64,000 bases of DNA. Source: Alphaproteobacteria bacterium (lineage in GTDB: Bacteria; Pseudomonadota; Alphaproteobacteria; CAAHEQ01; UBA3637). The position numbers were made by a program, and so were the translations under genes. The notes below the pieces were generated by a model. It saw nothing but the letters and a program-made list of their open reading frames with translations. It was not told the DNA's origin and did no database searches. The DNA is taken from assembly GCA_017559525.1 (NCBI GenBank), contig JAFYRI010000003.1:176453-240452 (forward strand). Reading direction: 5' to 3'. Positions 8,331 to 17,980 of the stretch are shown here, piece by piece. How positions within the stretch are numbered: the first letter of the stretch is position 1; each line of letters starts with the position of its first letter.

Positions 8331-10175
8331 ATGAATTATGACGTTATTGTTGTGGGTGGAGGTCATGCTGGTATTGAAGCAGCCGCAGCCTCTGCTAGAA
8401 CGGGTGCGAAAACGGCCTTAGTAACACATCATTTGGATACAATTGGTGATATGTCTTGTAACCCAGCTATCGGTGGCTTAGGGAAAGGCACATTGGTGCG
8501 TGAAATTGATGCGCTTGATGGTTTGATGGGTAAAGTCATTGACAAAACAGGATTGCAATTTCGGATGTTGAATGCCTCTAAGGGGGCTGCCGTTCAAGGT
8601 CCTCGTGCCCAAGCCGATAAAACCGAATACGTCAAAGAAATGCGCAGTCAATTGGAAAACTATCCGAATTTGACATTGGTTGAGGCCAGTGCCGATGATA
8701 TCTTGTTTGAAAATGACACGGTTTATGGCATTATTGCAAATGGTGAAAAAATAATGGCAAAGGCTGTTGTTATTACAACGGGTACATTTTTAAACGGTGT
8801 TATGCATATTGGTGAAGAACAAACGGCTGGTGGTCGTTTTGGGGAAGAGGCCAGTTTAGGTATTACGCCGGCTTTGAAACAAATGGGATTGAGTTTAGGA
8901 CGTTTGAAAACTGGTACACCAGCGCGTTTGGATAAAGATTCTATTGATTGGTCAAAATGTGAACGTCAAGATGGTGATATGCCACCTCAACCTTTTTCAT
9001 TTATGACAACCGATTTTAATCCGGAACAATTACCGTGTTATATCACACATACGACACCTGGAACGCATAAAGTGATTATGGATAATATTTCACGTGCACC
9101 ACTTTATTCCGGTCAAATTAAATCTGTAGGCCCAAGATATTGCCCCAGCATTGAAGATAAACTTGTGCGTTTTGCTGGTCGTGATAGCCATCATATCTTC
9201 TTAGAACCTGAAACAAGAGAGGGCAATTCCATTTATCCGAACGGTATTTCAACCTCTTTACCAAAAGATGTGCAAGAGGCCTTCTTACGTACGATTCCGG
9301 GGTTGGAAAATGTAAAAATTTTGCGTTATGCCTATGCGATTGAATATGATTATGTTGACCCACGAGAATTAAAACAAACATTGGAAACCAAAAAGATTAA
9401 AGGTTTGTTTTTGGCTGGGCAAATTAATGGCACAACAGGGTATGAAGAGGCTGCAGGACAAGGGTTGGTCGCTGGTGTGAATGCGGCGTTGCAAGCCTTG
9501 GATACAGGTCGTACATTGACATTTGATCGAGCCGACAGTTATTTGGGTGTGATGATTGATGATATTACGACTTTGGGCGTAGATGAACCGTATCGTTTGT
9601 TTACATCTCGTGCCGAATATCGTTTGACTATGCGTGCCGATAATGCTGATTTGCGTTTAACTCAAAAGGGGATTGATGCTGGTTGTGTGGGTGAAGAAAG
9701 ACGTCATGCTTTTGAAACAAAAACACGCTTGTATCATGAGGCAAAAGAACATGTTTCTACATTGGTGTATACGCCAAAGGAATTAATTGCGCTTGGGTTT
9801 AATATTAACCGAGATGGCCAAAAACGCACGCCGCTTGAAATGCTGGCTTATCAAGATGTTACATGGGATACATTGGTGCGTGCTTGGCCAAGTTTAGGTA
9901 AAATTCGCACAGATGTAGCCAAACAATTGGAAATTGAAGGTCGATATAGTGGTTATTTGGCTCGTCAACAAATGGATATTGATGCGTTCCGTAAAGATGA
10001 AGCTTTACGTATTCCTGAAACCACAGATTATACAAAAATCGGTGGCTTGTCGGCCGAAATTGTTGGTCGTTTGACGAAACATAAACCCGCCACTATCGGG
10101 GCGATGATGCGCATGACTGGTATTACACCGGCTTCTGTTACCGCTGTGATAGGGTATTTGAAAAGTAAAAGGTAA
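8331..10175 (+). CDS. mnmG: tRNA uridine-5-carboxymethylaminomethyl modification enzyme MnmG (GidA)
   Basis: This FAD/NADH-dependent partner of MnmE in wobble-uridine modification has 614 residues, the usual full length. The N-terminal dinucleotide fold has [10 protein letters not shown] at residues 8-17. [11 protein letters not shown], the KTGTPARL segment and the [20 protein letters not shown]-binding region follow in the normal order. The C-terminal helical domain that contacts MnmE is present. It starts at ATG 8331 after AAAGGATAAAT. Distance from mnmE is due to the ankyrin insertion. Confidence 0.97.
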   Translation: MNYDVIVVGGGHAGIEAAAASARTGAKTALVTHHLDTIGDMSCNPAIGGLGKGTLVREIDALDGLMGKVIDKTGLQFRMLNASKGAAVQGPRAQADKTEYVKEMRSQLENYPNLTLVEASADDILFENDTVYGIIANGEKIMAKAVVITTGTFLNGVMHIGEEQTAGGRFGEEASLGITPALKQMGLSLGRLKTGTPARLDKDSIDWSKCERQDGDMPPQPFSFMTTDFNPEQLPCYITHTTPGTHKVIMDNISRAPLYSGQIKSVGPRYCPSIEDKLVRFAGRDSHHIFLEPETREGNSIYPNGISTSLPKDVQEAFLRTIPGLENVKILRYAYAIEYDYVDPRELKQTLETKKIKGLFLAGQINGTTGYEEAAGQGLVAGVNAALQALDTGRTLTFDRADSYLGVMIDDITTLGVDEPYRLFTSRAEYRLTMRADNADLRLTQKGIDAGCVGEERRHAFETKTRLYHEAKEHVSTLVYTPKELIALGFNINRDGQKRTPLEMLAYQDVTWDTLVRAWPSLGKIRTDVAKQLEIEGRYSGYLARQQMDIDAFRKDEALRIPETTDYTKIGGLSAEIVGRLTKHKPATIGAMMRMTGITPASVTAVIGYLKSKR

Positions 10176-10177
10176 GG

Positions 10178-10597
10178 TTATTTGCAAAGGGGCGTCCAGC
10201 CATAGGTGGAATCGCGTGTCCAATGTTGAGCAAAACTACTGTCTATTAGGCCGATATGAATTGCATGAGTAGAGGATGTACTACCGTCTCTTGCCCCAAT
10301 AGCGGTGTTTTTTACTCCAGTGTTTTTTAGTTCAGGACAGTGATTTCCTGCACAATTTGCTGTTGTTTCAGAGCAAGCACAATCATTCAAGCTGAATAAT
10401 TTCATTCCCATTCCATCACACCATGAATTTGCATTCCACCAATTCATTGCTTTGTTGCCTTTGCAGTATTTTTGTCCGGTAACTGCTCCAGTTAGAACAG
10501 TTCCAGCGCCATTTGCACATGTTTCAACTGTGGCATCATCAGCAAATGTCATAGATGATGTCATTAAAAGACCACAAAATAATAAAATTTTATGCAT
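10178..10597 (-). CDS. Secreted Cys-rich protein, possible lectin-like fold
   Basis: This 139-residue protein has a clear Sec signal peptide (MHKILLFCGLLMTSSMTFA) and nine cysteines in the mature part, so it is probably disulphide-bonded in the periplasm or outside the cell. The stretch WWNANSWCDGMGMKLFSLNDC resembles the Trp/Cys-Gly-Leu region of C-type-lectin-like domains, a tentative reading. It ends three bases from the convergent mnmG stop. The minus-strand region upstream forms several hairpins and may be its leader. An AAGGAAA ribosome site precedes the ATG. Confidence 0.75.
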   Translation of the reverse strand: MHKILLFCGLLMTSSMTFADDATVETCANGAGTVLTGAVTGQKYCKGNKAMNWWNANSWCDGMGMKLFSLNDCACSETTANCAGNHCPELKNTGVKNTAIGARDGSTSSTHAIHIGLIDSSFAQHWTRDSTYGWTPLCK

Positions 10598-10639
10598 TTT
10601 CCTTAAAAGGGAATAATCTCTAATAACTTATTTTAATAT

Positions 10640-10745
10640 CCTCCGACCAAACGGAAAGCGTGCGTTTTACGTCCCGCACCAGACGTATGTCAAAGAGGCT
10701 TTCAAACCTCGGGGCACAACTCGTGCCTTGTGTTTAGATTAGCAA
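10640..10745 (-). ncRNA. Hairpin-rich leader or small RNA candidate
   Basis: Four short hairpins follow each other: TCCG/CGGA at 10642-10655, GTGCG/CGCAC at 10660-10679, GAGG/CCTC at 10695-10710 and GGCAC/GTGCC at 10713-10727. In minus orientation they lie between a possible TTGATT-16-TAATCT promoter and the start of the secreted Cys-rich gene, so a 5' leader is the simplest reading. An alternative ACGTC/GACGT pairing could compete with the second hairpin. No known riboswitch signature was recognised and strand is inferred. Confidence 0.4.
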
Positions 10746-10812
10746 ACCCAAACCATAAATCAACAGTTTTTTTGAGATGGAATAAAAAATATTTAAAGGT
10801 GTTTTATGCCCC

Positions 10813-10843
10813 AACAACCCGCCAAATATTTTGGCAGGTTGTT
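10813..10843. terminator. Hairpin between minus-strand genes
   Basis: AACAACC and GCCAA pair with TTGGC and GGTTGTT around a short loop, giving a 12-pair stem with one mismatch. It lies just beyond the LuxR-type gene end. The T-tract is weak on both strands, so terminator strength is uncertain. Confidence 0.5.
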
Positions 10844-10859
10844 TGGTATTTTATCTTGC

Positions 10860-11126
10860 TTAAATAAACCCCAATTCTTTGGCTTTTAGTAATATTTGTA
10901 CACGGTTTTGAACGCCTAAGGCTCTGAGTAATGCACTGATATGCATTTTAATAGTGGGCTCGGCAACCCCTAAATTATGGGCAATTTGTTTATTAGCCAA
11001 TCCCAAATTTAATTGTTGCAAAACGGCAACCTGTCTGGCGGATAAAAATAATCCATTGCCTAGGGCATAGTCTTGTTTACGATATGGTTTTTGGGGAATT
11101 GGTGAAAAGGTATCTGGTGTATACAT
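10860..11126 (-). CDS. Small LuxR-type helix-turn-helix regulator
   Basis: This is a stand-alone GerE/LuxR C-terminal DNA-binding domain of 88 residues. LSARQVAVLQQLNLGLANKQ followed by IAHNLGVAEPTIKMHISALL contains the four-helix LuxR HTH, including the TIKMHISALLRALG recognition helix. No receiver or autoinducer domain is attached. The ATG at 11126 is preferred to 11153 because GGGA lies upstream and it starts just after the neighbour's stop. It ends a three-gene cassette, so it may answer to the two upstream small proteins. Confidence 0.85.
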   Translation of the reverse strand: MYTPDTFSPIPQKPYRKQDYALGNGLFLSARQVAVLQQLNLGLANKQIAHNLGVAEPTIKMHISALLRALGVQNRVQILLKAKELGFI

Positions 11127-11130
11127 TGTA

Positions 11131-11406
11131 TTATTTCCCGTTAATTTTTTCATTCAGTTGATCGATTTGCCATTCTTTTTTAGCGATTTCTCGGGATAGC
11201 AAATTTAAGATTTCATCATGCCCATTATCTTTGGCCCATCCTTCGGTCATATACATTGTTTTGAGTTTTTCTTTTTTTGTTTCCAAAATGCGTTCTTGTA
11301 ATGCAATAGGAAATTCATCAAAAACGGCATAGATTTTTTCTTTTAATAATTTTTTTTCTTCCGGTGTTAGCCCGAGTTCTTCATTCATATGAACGTTATT
11401 TGTCAT
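11131..11406 (-). CDS. Small helical hypothetical protein, LuxR cassette
   Basis: This is a 91-residue charged, helical protein (EELGLTPEEKKLLKEKIYAVF...; C-terminal KKEWQIDQLNEKINGK looks coiled-coil). No known domain is recognised. Its ATG overlaps the stop of an upstream 38-residue membrane peptide (ATGA), and the LuxR-type gene starts four bases after its stop, so the three are one coupled operon. A role as partner or sensor of the HTH protein is inference from context. Confidence 0.7.
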   Translation of the reverse strand: MTNNVHMNEELGLTPEEKKLLKEKIYAVFDEFPIALQERILETKKEKLKTMYMTEGWAKDNGHDEILNLLSREIAKKEWQIDQLNEKINGK

Positions 11407-11519
11407 ATTTGATCTCCTTTATCTTTGATTAAAAGGGCTCTGAGGCTAAATATCACAAAAATTGTCGCTAGACAGGCTAAAGCTATACATTTAAAAATCG
11501 CACCGACAACTGTCGTCAT
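11403..11519 (-). CDS. Small single-pass membrane peptide, LuxR cassette
   Basis: This 38-codon ORF reads MTTVVGAIFKCIALACLATI and then FVIFSLRALLIKDKGDQI. It has one hydrophobic helix of about 20 residues and a short charged C-terminus that should face the cytoplasm. A GGGGGAGA ribosome site sits five bases before the ATG, and its TGA overlaps the next gene's ATG, both strong signs of a real gene. It resembles no family I can name. With the following helical protein and LuxR-type regulator it may form a membrane-linked control unit. Confidence 0.65.
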   Translation of the reverse strand: MTTVVGAIFKCIALACLATIFVIFSLRALLIKDKGDQI

Positions 11520-11597
11520 TTGTCTCCCCCTTTTACAACAGTGTTCTTTTAACACTTAACAAGTGTGTATTTTTTCCACTAAAGTCAAGGTAAAGTC

Positions 11598-13559
11598 TTA
11601 AAAAAAACTGTATGGGTCGATATCCAGACGAATATCTACATTATTTGGCGCTTTAACAAGACGCATCCAATGTGATAAAATGCTTTGTAATTTGATGTCT
11701 TTTGATGTTTTGATAAGAGCGCGGAAACGGTATTTCCCTCTGAGTTTAGCCAGTGGTGCTGCAACAGGACCTAATACCTCAACGCCCGTCATAAATGGTG
11801 CTGCTGCCACAAAATTTTTAGCGGTGTTATACGTTAACATTTCATTAGGTCCTGAAAAAATAACGCCAGCAAGTTTCCCAAATGGGGGCATGTTAAGGAG
11901 CTGTCTGGCATTGATTTCTTCAGTTAAAAAAGCAGAGCGGTCATTTTCTTTTAATGCCTTAATAATCAAATTGTCCGGTACATAAGATTGTAATAGGGCT
12001 CGTCCTTTTTTGCTTTCACGGCCGGCACGTCCCATAACTTGATGCAATAATTGGAAAGTGCGTTCGGATGCGCGTAAATCTCCGCCAGCTAATCCCATAT
12101 CGGCATCAATAATTCCCACCAATGTCAAATTGGCAAAGTGATGCCCTTTGGCCAGCATTTGTGTTCCGATTAAAATATCCAATTCGCCGGCATGAATTTT
12201 TTGAATAAGTTCGTCAAATTCGACGGGATTGCTAAGCGTATCGGATGTAATCATTTGAGAACGTGCCATCGGGAAATTTTCACAAACTTCTTCATAAATA
12301 CGCTCTACACCCGGTCCACAAGAAACTAAGCTATTTTCTTCATTGCATGTTGGACAATGTGTTGGACGTTTTATCGTATAACCACAGTGGTGGCACTGAG
12401 CGTATCCGCCTTGACGGTGTTCTACTAACCATGCCGAACAATAAGGGCATTTCAACCGTTCGCCACAGTTTCGGCACAATACCAATGGCGCATATCCTCG
12501 TCGGTTAATGAATAATAAAGATTGTTCGCCTTTTTCTAATGTCTCAGCAATGGCTTTACGTAGAGCAGGTGAAATAAATTTAACGGGCCCTTTTTCCTTT
12601 TGTCGCATATCCACAACTTCAATATCTGGCAAAGTAGCGCCAGCAAAACGGCTAGGTAAATGAATATGATGATATTTGCCCGTCACGGCATTACAGTATG
12701 TTTCCAAACTTGGTGTTGCTGAAGCCAGTATAATCGGGCATCCTGCAATTTTGGCACGTACAATACCCATGTCTCGGGCATGATATAAAACCCCTTCTTC
12801 TTGTTTAAAGGAAGCATCGTGCTCTTCATCAACAATAATTAATCCTAAATCGGTAAAAGGTAAAAACAATGCCGATCTTGCGCCAACAATGACTTTGGCT
12901 TCACCGGATTTAATGGCCTTATAAGTATCTCGTCTTGTTTTTGGGGTCATGGCCGAATGCCATAAAGCCGGTTTAACACCAAACCGATTTTCAAACCGTC
13001 CTAACCAAGCTGTTGTCAAGATAATTTCGGGCAATAATACCAATACCTGTTTATTTTGCCGAATGGCTTCTGCAACGGCTTCAAAATATACTTCTGTTTT
13101 ACCGGAACCTGTTACCCCGTCTAATAAAGAGGTATGAAATCCATCTTGAATTTGGGATTTAATTTCATCTACAGCCGATTGTTGTTCTGGTGAAAAAGTC
13201 AGTGTTTTAAAATCCGGATTGGGCAGGGCAAATGCTAATGGCTTTTTACTTTCCTTTTCAATTTCGGGTGTTAATGCCATTTTTAATACCATACCAACCG
13301 GTGCCAAAGTATAACCAGCCACCCAATTGACAAAATCAACTGTTTGCTTAGGTAAAGGATCTATAGGTAAAGATTCGGAAATCATTTTGACTTTTTCATC
13401 GTCAAAACTCATATCGGGTGCTTTATCCCACACAATGCCCATTGTTTTTTTGCGACCAAATGGAGCCATGACAAAAGACCCAACGGGTAATTCGTTGTCC
13501 GCTTTATAATCAAAACACCCAAGAGGTGTCGGAAATAAAACTGTAATTCTGTGTTGCAT
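11598..13559 (-). CDS. priA: Primosomal protein N', replication restart helicase PriA
   Basis: PriA is a 3'-to-5' SF2 helicase that recognises stalled forks and reloads the replicative helicase. It has 653 residues from the ATG at 13559 (MQHRITVLFPTP); an upstream in-frame ATG would add an unsupported 24-residue tail. Visible features are the N-terminal 3'BD-like domain, Walker A GVTGSGKTEV, the DEEHD Walker B, paired CxxC zinc-binding cysteines (CRNCGERLKCPYC, CHHCGYTIKRPTHCPTC) and motifs V-VI (MLAKGHHF, QVMGRAGR). It is divergent from xerC, sharing a 42-base gap. Confidence 0.96.
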   Translation of the reverse strand: MQHRITVLFPTPLGCFDYKADNELPVGSFVMAPFGRKKTMGIVWDKAPDMSFDDEKVKMISESLPIDPLPKQTVDFVNWVAGYTLAPVGMVLKMALTPEIEKESKKPLAFALPNPDFKTLTFSPEQQSAVDEIKSQIQDGFHTSLLDGVTGSGKTEVYFEAVAEAIRQNKQVLVLLPEIILTTAWLGRFENRFGVKPALWHSAMTPKTRRDTYKAIKSGEAKVIVGARSALFLPFTDLGLIIVDEEHDASFKQEEGVLYHARDMGIVRAKIAGCPIILASATPSLETYCNAVTGKYHHIHLPSRFAGATLPDIEVVDMRQKEKGPVKFISPALRKAIAETLEKGEQSLLFINRRGYAPLVLCRNCGERLKCPYCSAWLVEHRQGGYAQCHHCGYTIKRPTHCPTCNEENSLVSCGPGVERIYEEVCENFPMARSQMITSDTLSNPVEFDELIQKIHAGELDILIGTQMLAKGHHFANLTLVGIIDADMGLAGGDLRASERTFQLLHQVMGRAGRESKKGRALLQSYVPDNLIIKALKENDRSAFLTEEINARQLLNMPPFGKLAGVIFSGPNEMLTYNTAKNFVAAAPFMTGVEVLGPVAAPLAKLRGKYRFRALIKTSKDIKLQSILSHWMRLVKAPNNVDIRLDIDPYSFF

Positions 13560-13601
13560 TGTGTTTCGTTTTGTTATATGTTTTTTGTAAGGATACATAA
13601 A

Positions 13602-14558
13602 ATGACAGAACAATACAAGGATTTTCAACAAACAACCGACACAAAAGTTATTTCAGCTATTGAAGAATGGCAAAAACATTTAATGTTGGAGCGCAGATTA
13701 TCTAAAAAAACGGGAGAGTCTTACTTAATGGATATTAAGGAGTTTAGCTCGTTTTTATATGATTATATGTCTGATATGGTTAGTGTTAAAATGCTGAAAA
13801 ATTTAAAAGTATCCGACTTTCGTGCTTTTTTGGTTGAACGAGCCAAACAAAAACTATCCCGTGCCAGTACGGCCAGATGTTTATCTGCACTCAGGAACTA
13901 TTTTAAATTTTTAGCCAAAGAAGGTATTGTGGAAAATGCAGCCATTATGTCGGTCAGATCGGCTCATCCAGCCAAAGTTTTGCCGAAACCACTGTCTGTG
14001 GAAGATGCCGGTCGTTTTTTGGATGCAGTTGAACATTTGGCGCAAGAGCCATGGCAAGGTGCCAGAGATAAAGCCATGTATATGTTGATGTATGGTTGTG
14101 GTTTGCGTATTGCCGAAACGCTCAGTTTAAATGTAGGCGATATTTTGGGGGCAGGGGATGCCTTTACTATTACGGGTAAAGGGAACAAACAACGTCTTGT
14201 GCCATTACTGCCGATTGTGAAAAAAACGTTGCAAGCATACATAAAAGTACACCCCAATCCCAAAAAAACTGAACCATTGTTTGTTGGATCTCGGTTTGAC
14301 AGGATTAACCCCGGAGTTGTCCAACGTAATGTACGTGTGATACGACGTTATTTGCAACTTCCCGATACGGTGACACCACACGCTTTGCGTCACAGCTTTG
14401 CCACCCATTTATTACAAGGCGGTGGCGATTTAAGAACGGTCCAAGAATTATTGGGGCATGCCTCATTATCCGCGACACAACGATATACGGAAATAGATAT
14501 GGCTGGTTTGCAAAAAGTCTATGAGCATGCTCATCCACGTGCAAAGTTAAAGAAGTAA
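13602..14558 (+). CDS. xerC: Tyrosine recombinase XerC-like
   Basis: This site-specific recombinase probably resolves chromosome dimers at dif with a XerD partner. It has 318 residues from the ATG at 13602, chosen for its AAGGAT ribosome site; the longer frame to 13551 overlaps the priA start. It has an N-terminal SAM-like core-binding domain and a C-terminal catalytic domain. Visible catalytic residues are the Arg in MYGCGLRIAE, a Lys in TGKGNKQR, HALRH, the LGHASLSATQ His, and the nucleophile Tyr in RYTEID. XerC rather than XerD is inferred from the priA linkage and overall look. Confidence 0.9.
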   Translation: MTEQYKDFQQTTDTKVISAIEEWQKHLMLERRLSKKTGESYLMDIKEFSSFLYDYMSDMVSVKMLKNLKVSDFRAFLVERAKQKLSRASTARCLSALRNYFKFLAKEGIVENAAIMSVRSAHPAKVLPKPLSVEDAGRFLDAVEHLAQEPWQGARDKAMYMLMYGCGLRIAETLSLNVGDILGAGDAFTITGKGNKQRLVPLLPIVKKTLQAYIKVHPNPKKTEPLFVGSRFDRINPGVVQRNVRVIRRYLQLPDTVTPHALRHSFATHLLQGGGDLRTVQELLGHASLSATQRYTEIDMAGLQKVYEHAHPRAKLKK

Positions 14559-14668
14559 AAAAATATTGCATTTACAATTAAAAATGTGTAGAAAAAAGAG
14601 TATGTAGATAGAAAAATAATGATAATATTTTATTCCATTTAGGTGTTTTTTTATATAGGAGAGAAAAC

Positions 14669-16486
14669 GTGAAACGTATATTTGAATCTGGTCGCAGTAT
14701 GCTAGAAATGTTGGGTGTATTGGCTATAGCTGGTGTTTTATCTATAGGCGGCGTTACCGGATATTCCTATGCTATGAACAAATATCGTGCGAATGAAACC
14801 TTAAATGAATTACAAATTCGGATTATTGATTTATCTCAGCAAATGCAAAATGGGGCTTTTGATTTATCGCTTGGTGAAATGGGTAATACGACCCGAATGG
14901 GCTACCCAATCAGTGCACGTGTTAGTCCGCAATTTGCAAATTATTTTGAAGTTTTTGTAGATAATGTCCCTAGTGGTGTTTGTCATCGCTTATTGGAATC
15001 AAAATGGACAGTTCCTTATTCTATATTTGTTGGCATTGATGAATATGAAGCAGATGAAAGTATTTGTGACAAAGCCAAAACAGTCAGATTGGTCTATGAA
15101 TTTAAAGATGATTTAACTGATGGAGAAACAATCGCCGAAAAAGACCGTCATGAAACTTGGCGTTGTAACAATGATGGCGATTGCAAATGTGCCACCTGTG
15201 AAAATGGTTTATGTGCAACATTGTGTCCGGAAGGTAGTTCTTGCGCCAAAAGCTATGATAACCCAAATTATTGGATGTGTTGTTTAAATGAGAACGCCTT
15301 AAATGGGTTGTGTTGCAGTAGTATAGGCGAAAACGGAAAATGTTGTACCTCCTCGGATAATTGTTGCCCGCCGGATAAACCACTCAGAGGTAGCAATGGC
15401 CAGTGTTATTCTTGTGATGATGAAACCGTCATTAATGTAGAAGGTATGACACAAAATTGTGCCGTTTGTTCCAATCGTTTATTGACGGGTTCCAAAAAAT
15501 ATTGCGCATTAAAATGTGGTCTTAAGGGAACCACTAATGCGGATAAGCCACTTATGGATACCGATGGCACTTGTCATGCATGTAATGAAGCAAAAGGTGT
15601 GAATGTAAACAGTGTTGAAAGTAATTGTAATGTATGCGCCAAAGAGGGAAGATATATTAGTAATTTTGGTGGAACACGTTGTGTTTTATGTGGTGTTAAG
15701 GACAGTTCTGTTGCCGATAAACCTATATTGGATATATATGGTGTTTGTCATGGTTGTGATGATGAAAATAAGTTACGAGTTACCAGTGCTGCCGATTGTC
15801 TTGAAATTTGCCCAAATAGAATAGCCATTAATGAACTGCATTGTGGGTTAAATCCTTGTACAGATGCATCGACACCACTCTATTCCAGCAAGGATGGAAA
15901 ATGCCATAGTTGCGATTATGATTTAGCCATACCTCTATCAGAATTGCCTGATAGAAAATGTAAAGAACTTTGTCCTAATAGAAAAGTAGTAGGGAATGAA
16001 TGTGTTTTAGCTGGGTGTCCCGCAGATAAACCCCTTATGGATAAAGACGGTGGATGTCATGCATGTGATGAAGCAAATGGTGTGAATGTAAACGGCGTTG
16101 AAAGTAATTGTGATGTATGTGCTAAAGAAGGGCGATATATCAACAAATTAGATGCAAATTATTGTGTTTTATGTGGCGTTGAAGGAAGTTCTGTTGCTGA
16201 TAAGCCATTGATAGCTTGGGGCGGAACATGTCATAGTTGCAATGATAAAAATAAACTGCGTGTTACCAGTGCTGCTGATTGTCTTTCAATTTGCCCTAAT
16301 AGAGTAGCCACCAATGAACTACATTGTGGCTTAGGAATTTGCTCTGATAATGTCCCACTTATGGATTCAGAACAAAATTGTCATCCTTGTAATGAACCAA
16401 CCAGCATTTATGTTGGAACGGATAAAGATAAATGTAAAGTTTGTGTAAACCGCCGATATGAAGATGGGTATTGTTTATTAAATTAA
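14669..16486 (+). CDS. Large Cys-rich type IV pilin-like protein
   Basis: This 605-residue protein begins at GTG 14669 after ATAGGAGAG. Its N-terminus (GRSMLEMLGVLAIAGVLS) fits a prepilin: cleavage after Gly, Glu at +5, then a hydrophobic helix, so it should be processed by prepilin peptidase and exported. From about residue 160 it is very rich in Cys pairs (CHACDE, CNVCAKEGRY, CVLCGV). A block of about 100 residues around 290-395 recurs around 450-555. The fold and role are unknown; adhesive or surface structural function is inference. Confidence 0.8.
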   Translation: MKRIFESGRSMLEMLGVLAIAGVLSIGGVTGYSYAMNKYRANETLNELQIRIIDLSQQMQNGAFDLSLGEMGNTTRMGYPISARVSPQFANYFEVFVDNVPSGVCHRLLESKWTVPYSIFVGIDEYEADESICDKAKTVRLVYEFKDDLTDGETIAEKDRHETWRCNNDGDCKCATCENGLCATLCPEGSSCAKSYDNPNYWMCCLNENALNGLCCSSIGENGKCCTSSDNCCPPDKPLRGSNGQCYSCDDETVINVEGMTQNCAVCSNRLLTGSKKYCALKCGLKGTTNADKPLMDTDGTCHACNEAKGVNVNSVESNCNVCAKEGRYISNFGGTRCVLCGVKDSSVADKPILDIYGVCHGCDDENKLRVTSAADCLEICPNRIAINELHCGLNPCTDASTPLYSSKDGKCHSCDYDLAIPLSELPDRKCKELCPNRKVVGNECVLAGCPADKPLMDKDGGCHACDEANGVNVNGVESNCDVCAKEGRYINKLDANYCVLCGVEGSSVADKPLIAWGGTCHSCNDKNKLRVTSAADCLSICPNRVATNELHCGLGICSDNVPLMDSEQNCHPCNEPTSIYVGTDKDKCKVCVNRRYEDGYCLLN

Positions 16487-16503
16487 AAATACCAAATACA
16501 AAA

Positions 16504-16536
16504 AACACTTCCAAACTTTTGGAAGTGTTTTTTTAT
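16504..16536. terminator. Bidirectional terminator between pilin-like gene and der
   Basis: AACACTTCC (16504-16512) pairs perfectly with GGAAGTGTT (16521-16529). T-runs lie on the plus side and A-runs upstream (T-runs on minus). The two genes converge here. Confidence 0.88.
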
Positions 16537-16559
16537 AAAATTTAAAAAGATAGTTAAAA

Positions 16560-17966
16560 TTACTTCTTATCTTCGGTCACTTTACGACGACCTTTGGATT
16601 TATCGGCGTACGGATTTTCACGTTTACGCATATTCAAACGAATTGGCACACCCACAAATCCAAAAGTTTCCCGAATACCGTTAGATAAATAACGCAAATA
16701 AGATTCCGGCAATTGATCTGGATTGCTCGAGAAAATAGCAAATGTTGGTGGACGAGTGCTGACCTGAGTCATATACTTCATCGGAATACGGCGACCGTTT
16801 TTGGCAACCGGTGTTGGATGAGCCTCCGTCATTGCACGCAAGAATGTATTCATTTTGTGTGTTGGCACACGTTTATTCCACAATTTATAAACGGAAAATA
16901 CTTCGCTCATCATGCGGTCTAATCCATATCCCGTTTTGGCGGAAATAGTCAAAACCGGTAAACCCTTTACTTGTTGTAAGGAAGATACCATTTTTTCCTT
17001 AATATCATTCAATACTTTCTTTTGATGTTCAACAGCATCCCATTTATTCAAGGCGATGATTAAGGCACGCCCTTCTTCAATCACGCGAGATGCAATCAAC
17101 AAATCTTGTTTTTCCATCGGGACATTGGCATCTAATACCAAGATAACCACTTCGGCAAAATCAATGGCATTTTTGGTATCATATGCCGAAAAACGTTCCA
17201 ATGAATCATCAATGCGTCCGCTTTTGCGAAGACCCGCTGTATCCGTCAATAATATTTTTTCTCCACGCCATTCAAATGGTACCGTAATGGCATCACGTGT
17301 TACACCGGCTTCAGGTCCTGTTAATACACGTTCTTGGTTTAACAATCTGTTGACCAAAGTGGATTTACCTACATTCGGACGACCAACAATTGCCAATTGT
17401 AAAGGACGTTTCGGACGTTTTGGTTGTTCTTCGTTTTCTTGTTCTTCATCCGATACATCTTCTTCGTCTTCTTTGGATGGAGCAGGGAACAACGGTTTTA
17501 ATTTAGCAAATAAATCGCCAAGCCCCAATCCGTGTTCAGCAGAAAAACCAATTGGTTCACCCAGTCCTAAACGATAGAAATTGCCCAAAGCATTTTGTTG
17601 TTCTTTACCTTCGCATTTATTGGCAACTAAGATAACGGGCTTATCTAATTTGCGCAAACTCTTGGCTAACTTTTCATCCAAAATGGTCATTTCACCACGC
17701 GCATCTACAACCATTAAAACGATATCGGCTTCGGCAATGGCCAATTCTGTTTGACGCCACATAGCCGCAGCTAAAGCTGTTGTTTCCTCTAAACCAGCTG
17801 TGTCAATTAAACGAAACTGTAAATCATACAGATGACCCGTAGCTTCTTTACGGTCACGTGTCACACCAGCTCGGTCATGTACAATGGCTAATTTTTTACC
17901 ACACAATCTGTTAAAGAAGGTGGATTTCCCTACGTTCGTCCGTCCGACAATCGCTATCGTTTTCAT
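16560..17966 (-). CDS. der: Ribosome biogenesis GTPase Der (EngA)
   Basis: This double-GTPase for 50S subunit assembly has 468 residues, normal for the family. Two tandem G domains are visible: GRTNVGKST at residues 7-15 with DTAGLEE and NKCEGKE, then an acidic linker (EDEEDVSDEEQENEEQ), then GRPNVGKST near 198 with DTAGLRKSGR and NKWDAVE. The C-terminal KH-like domain ends in a basic tail. It is the last gene of a minus-strand run SDR-yfgM-bamB-der, an order that matches the classic yfgM-bamB-der cluster. Confidence 0.97.
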   Translation of the reverse strand: MKTIAIVGRTNVGKSTFFNRLCGKKLAIVHDRAGVTRDRKEATGHLYDLQFRLIDTAGLEETTALAAAMWRQTELAIAEADIVLMVVDARGEMTILDEKLAKSLRKLDKPVILVANKCEGKEQQNALGNFYRLGLGEPIGFSAEHGLGLGDLFAKLKPLFPAPSKEDEEDVSDEEQENEEQPKRPKRPLQLAIVGRPNVGKSTLVNRLLNQERVLTGPEAGVTRDAITVPFEWRGEKILLTDTAGLRKSGRIDDSLERFSAYDTKNAIDFAEVVILVLDANVPMEKQDLLIASRVIEEGRALIIALNKWDAVEHQKKVLNDIKEKMVSSLQQVKGLPVLTISAKTGYGLDRMMSEVFSVYKLWNKRVPTHKMNTFLRAMTEAHPTPVAKNGRRIPMKYMTQVSTRPPTFAIFSSNPDQLPESYLRYLSNGIRETFGFVGVPIRLNMRKRENPYADKSKGRRKVTEDKK

Positions 17967-17980
17967 GTTTTTTTTTCCTT

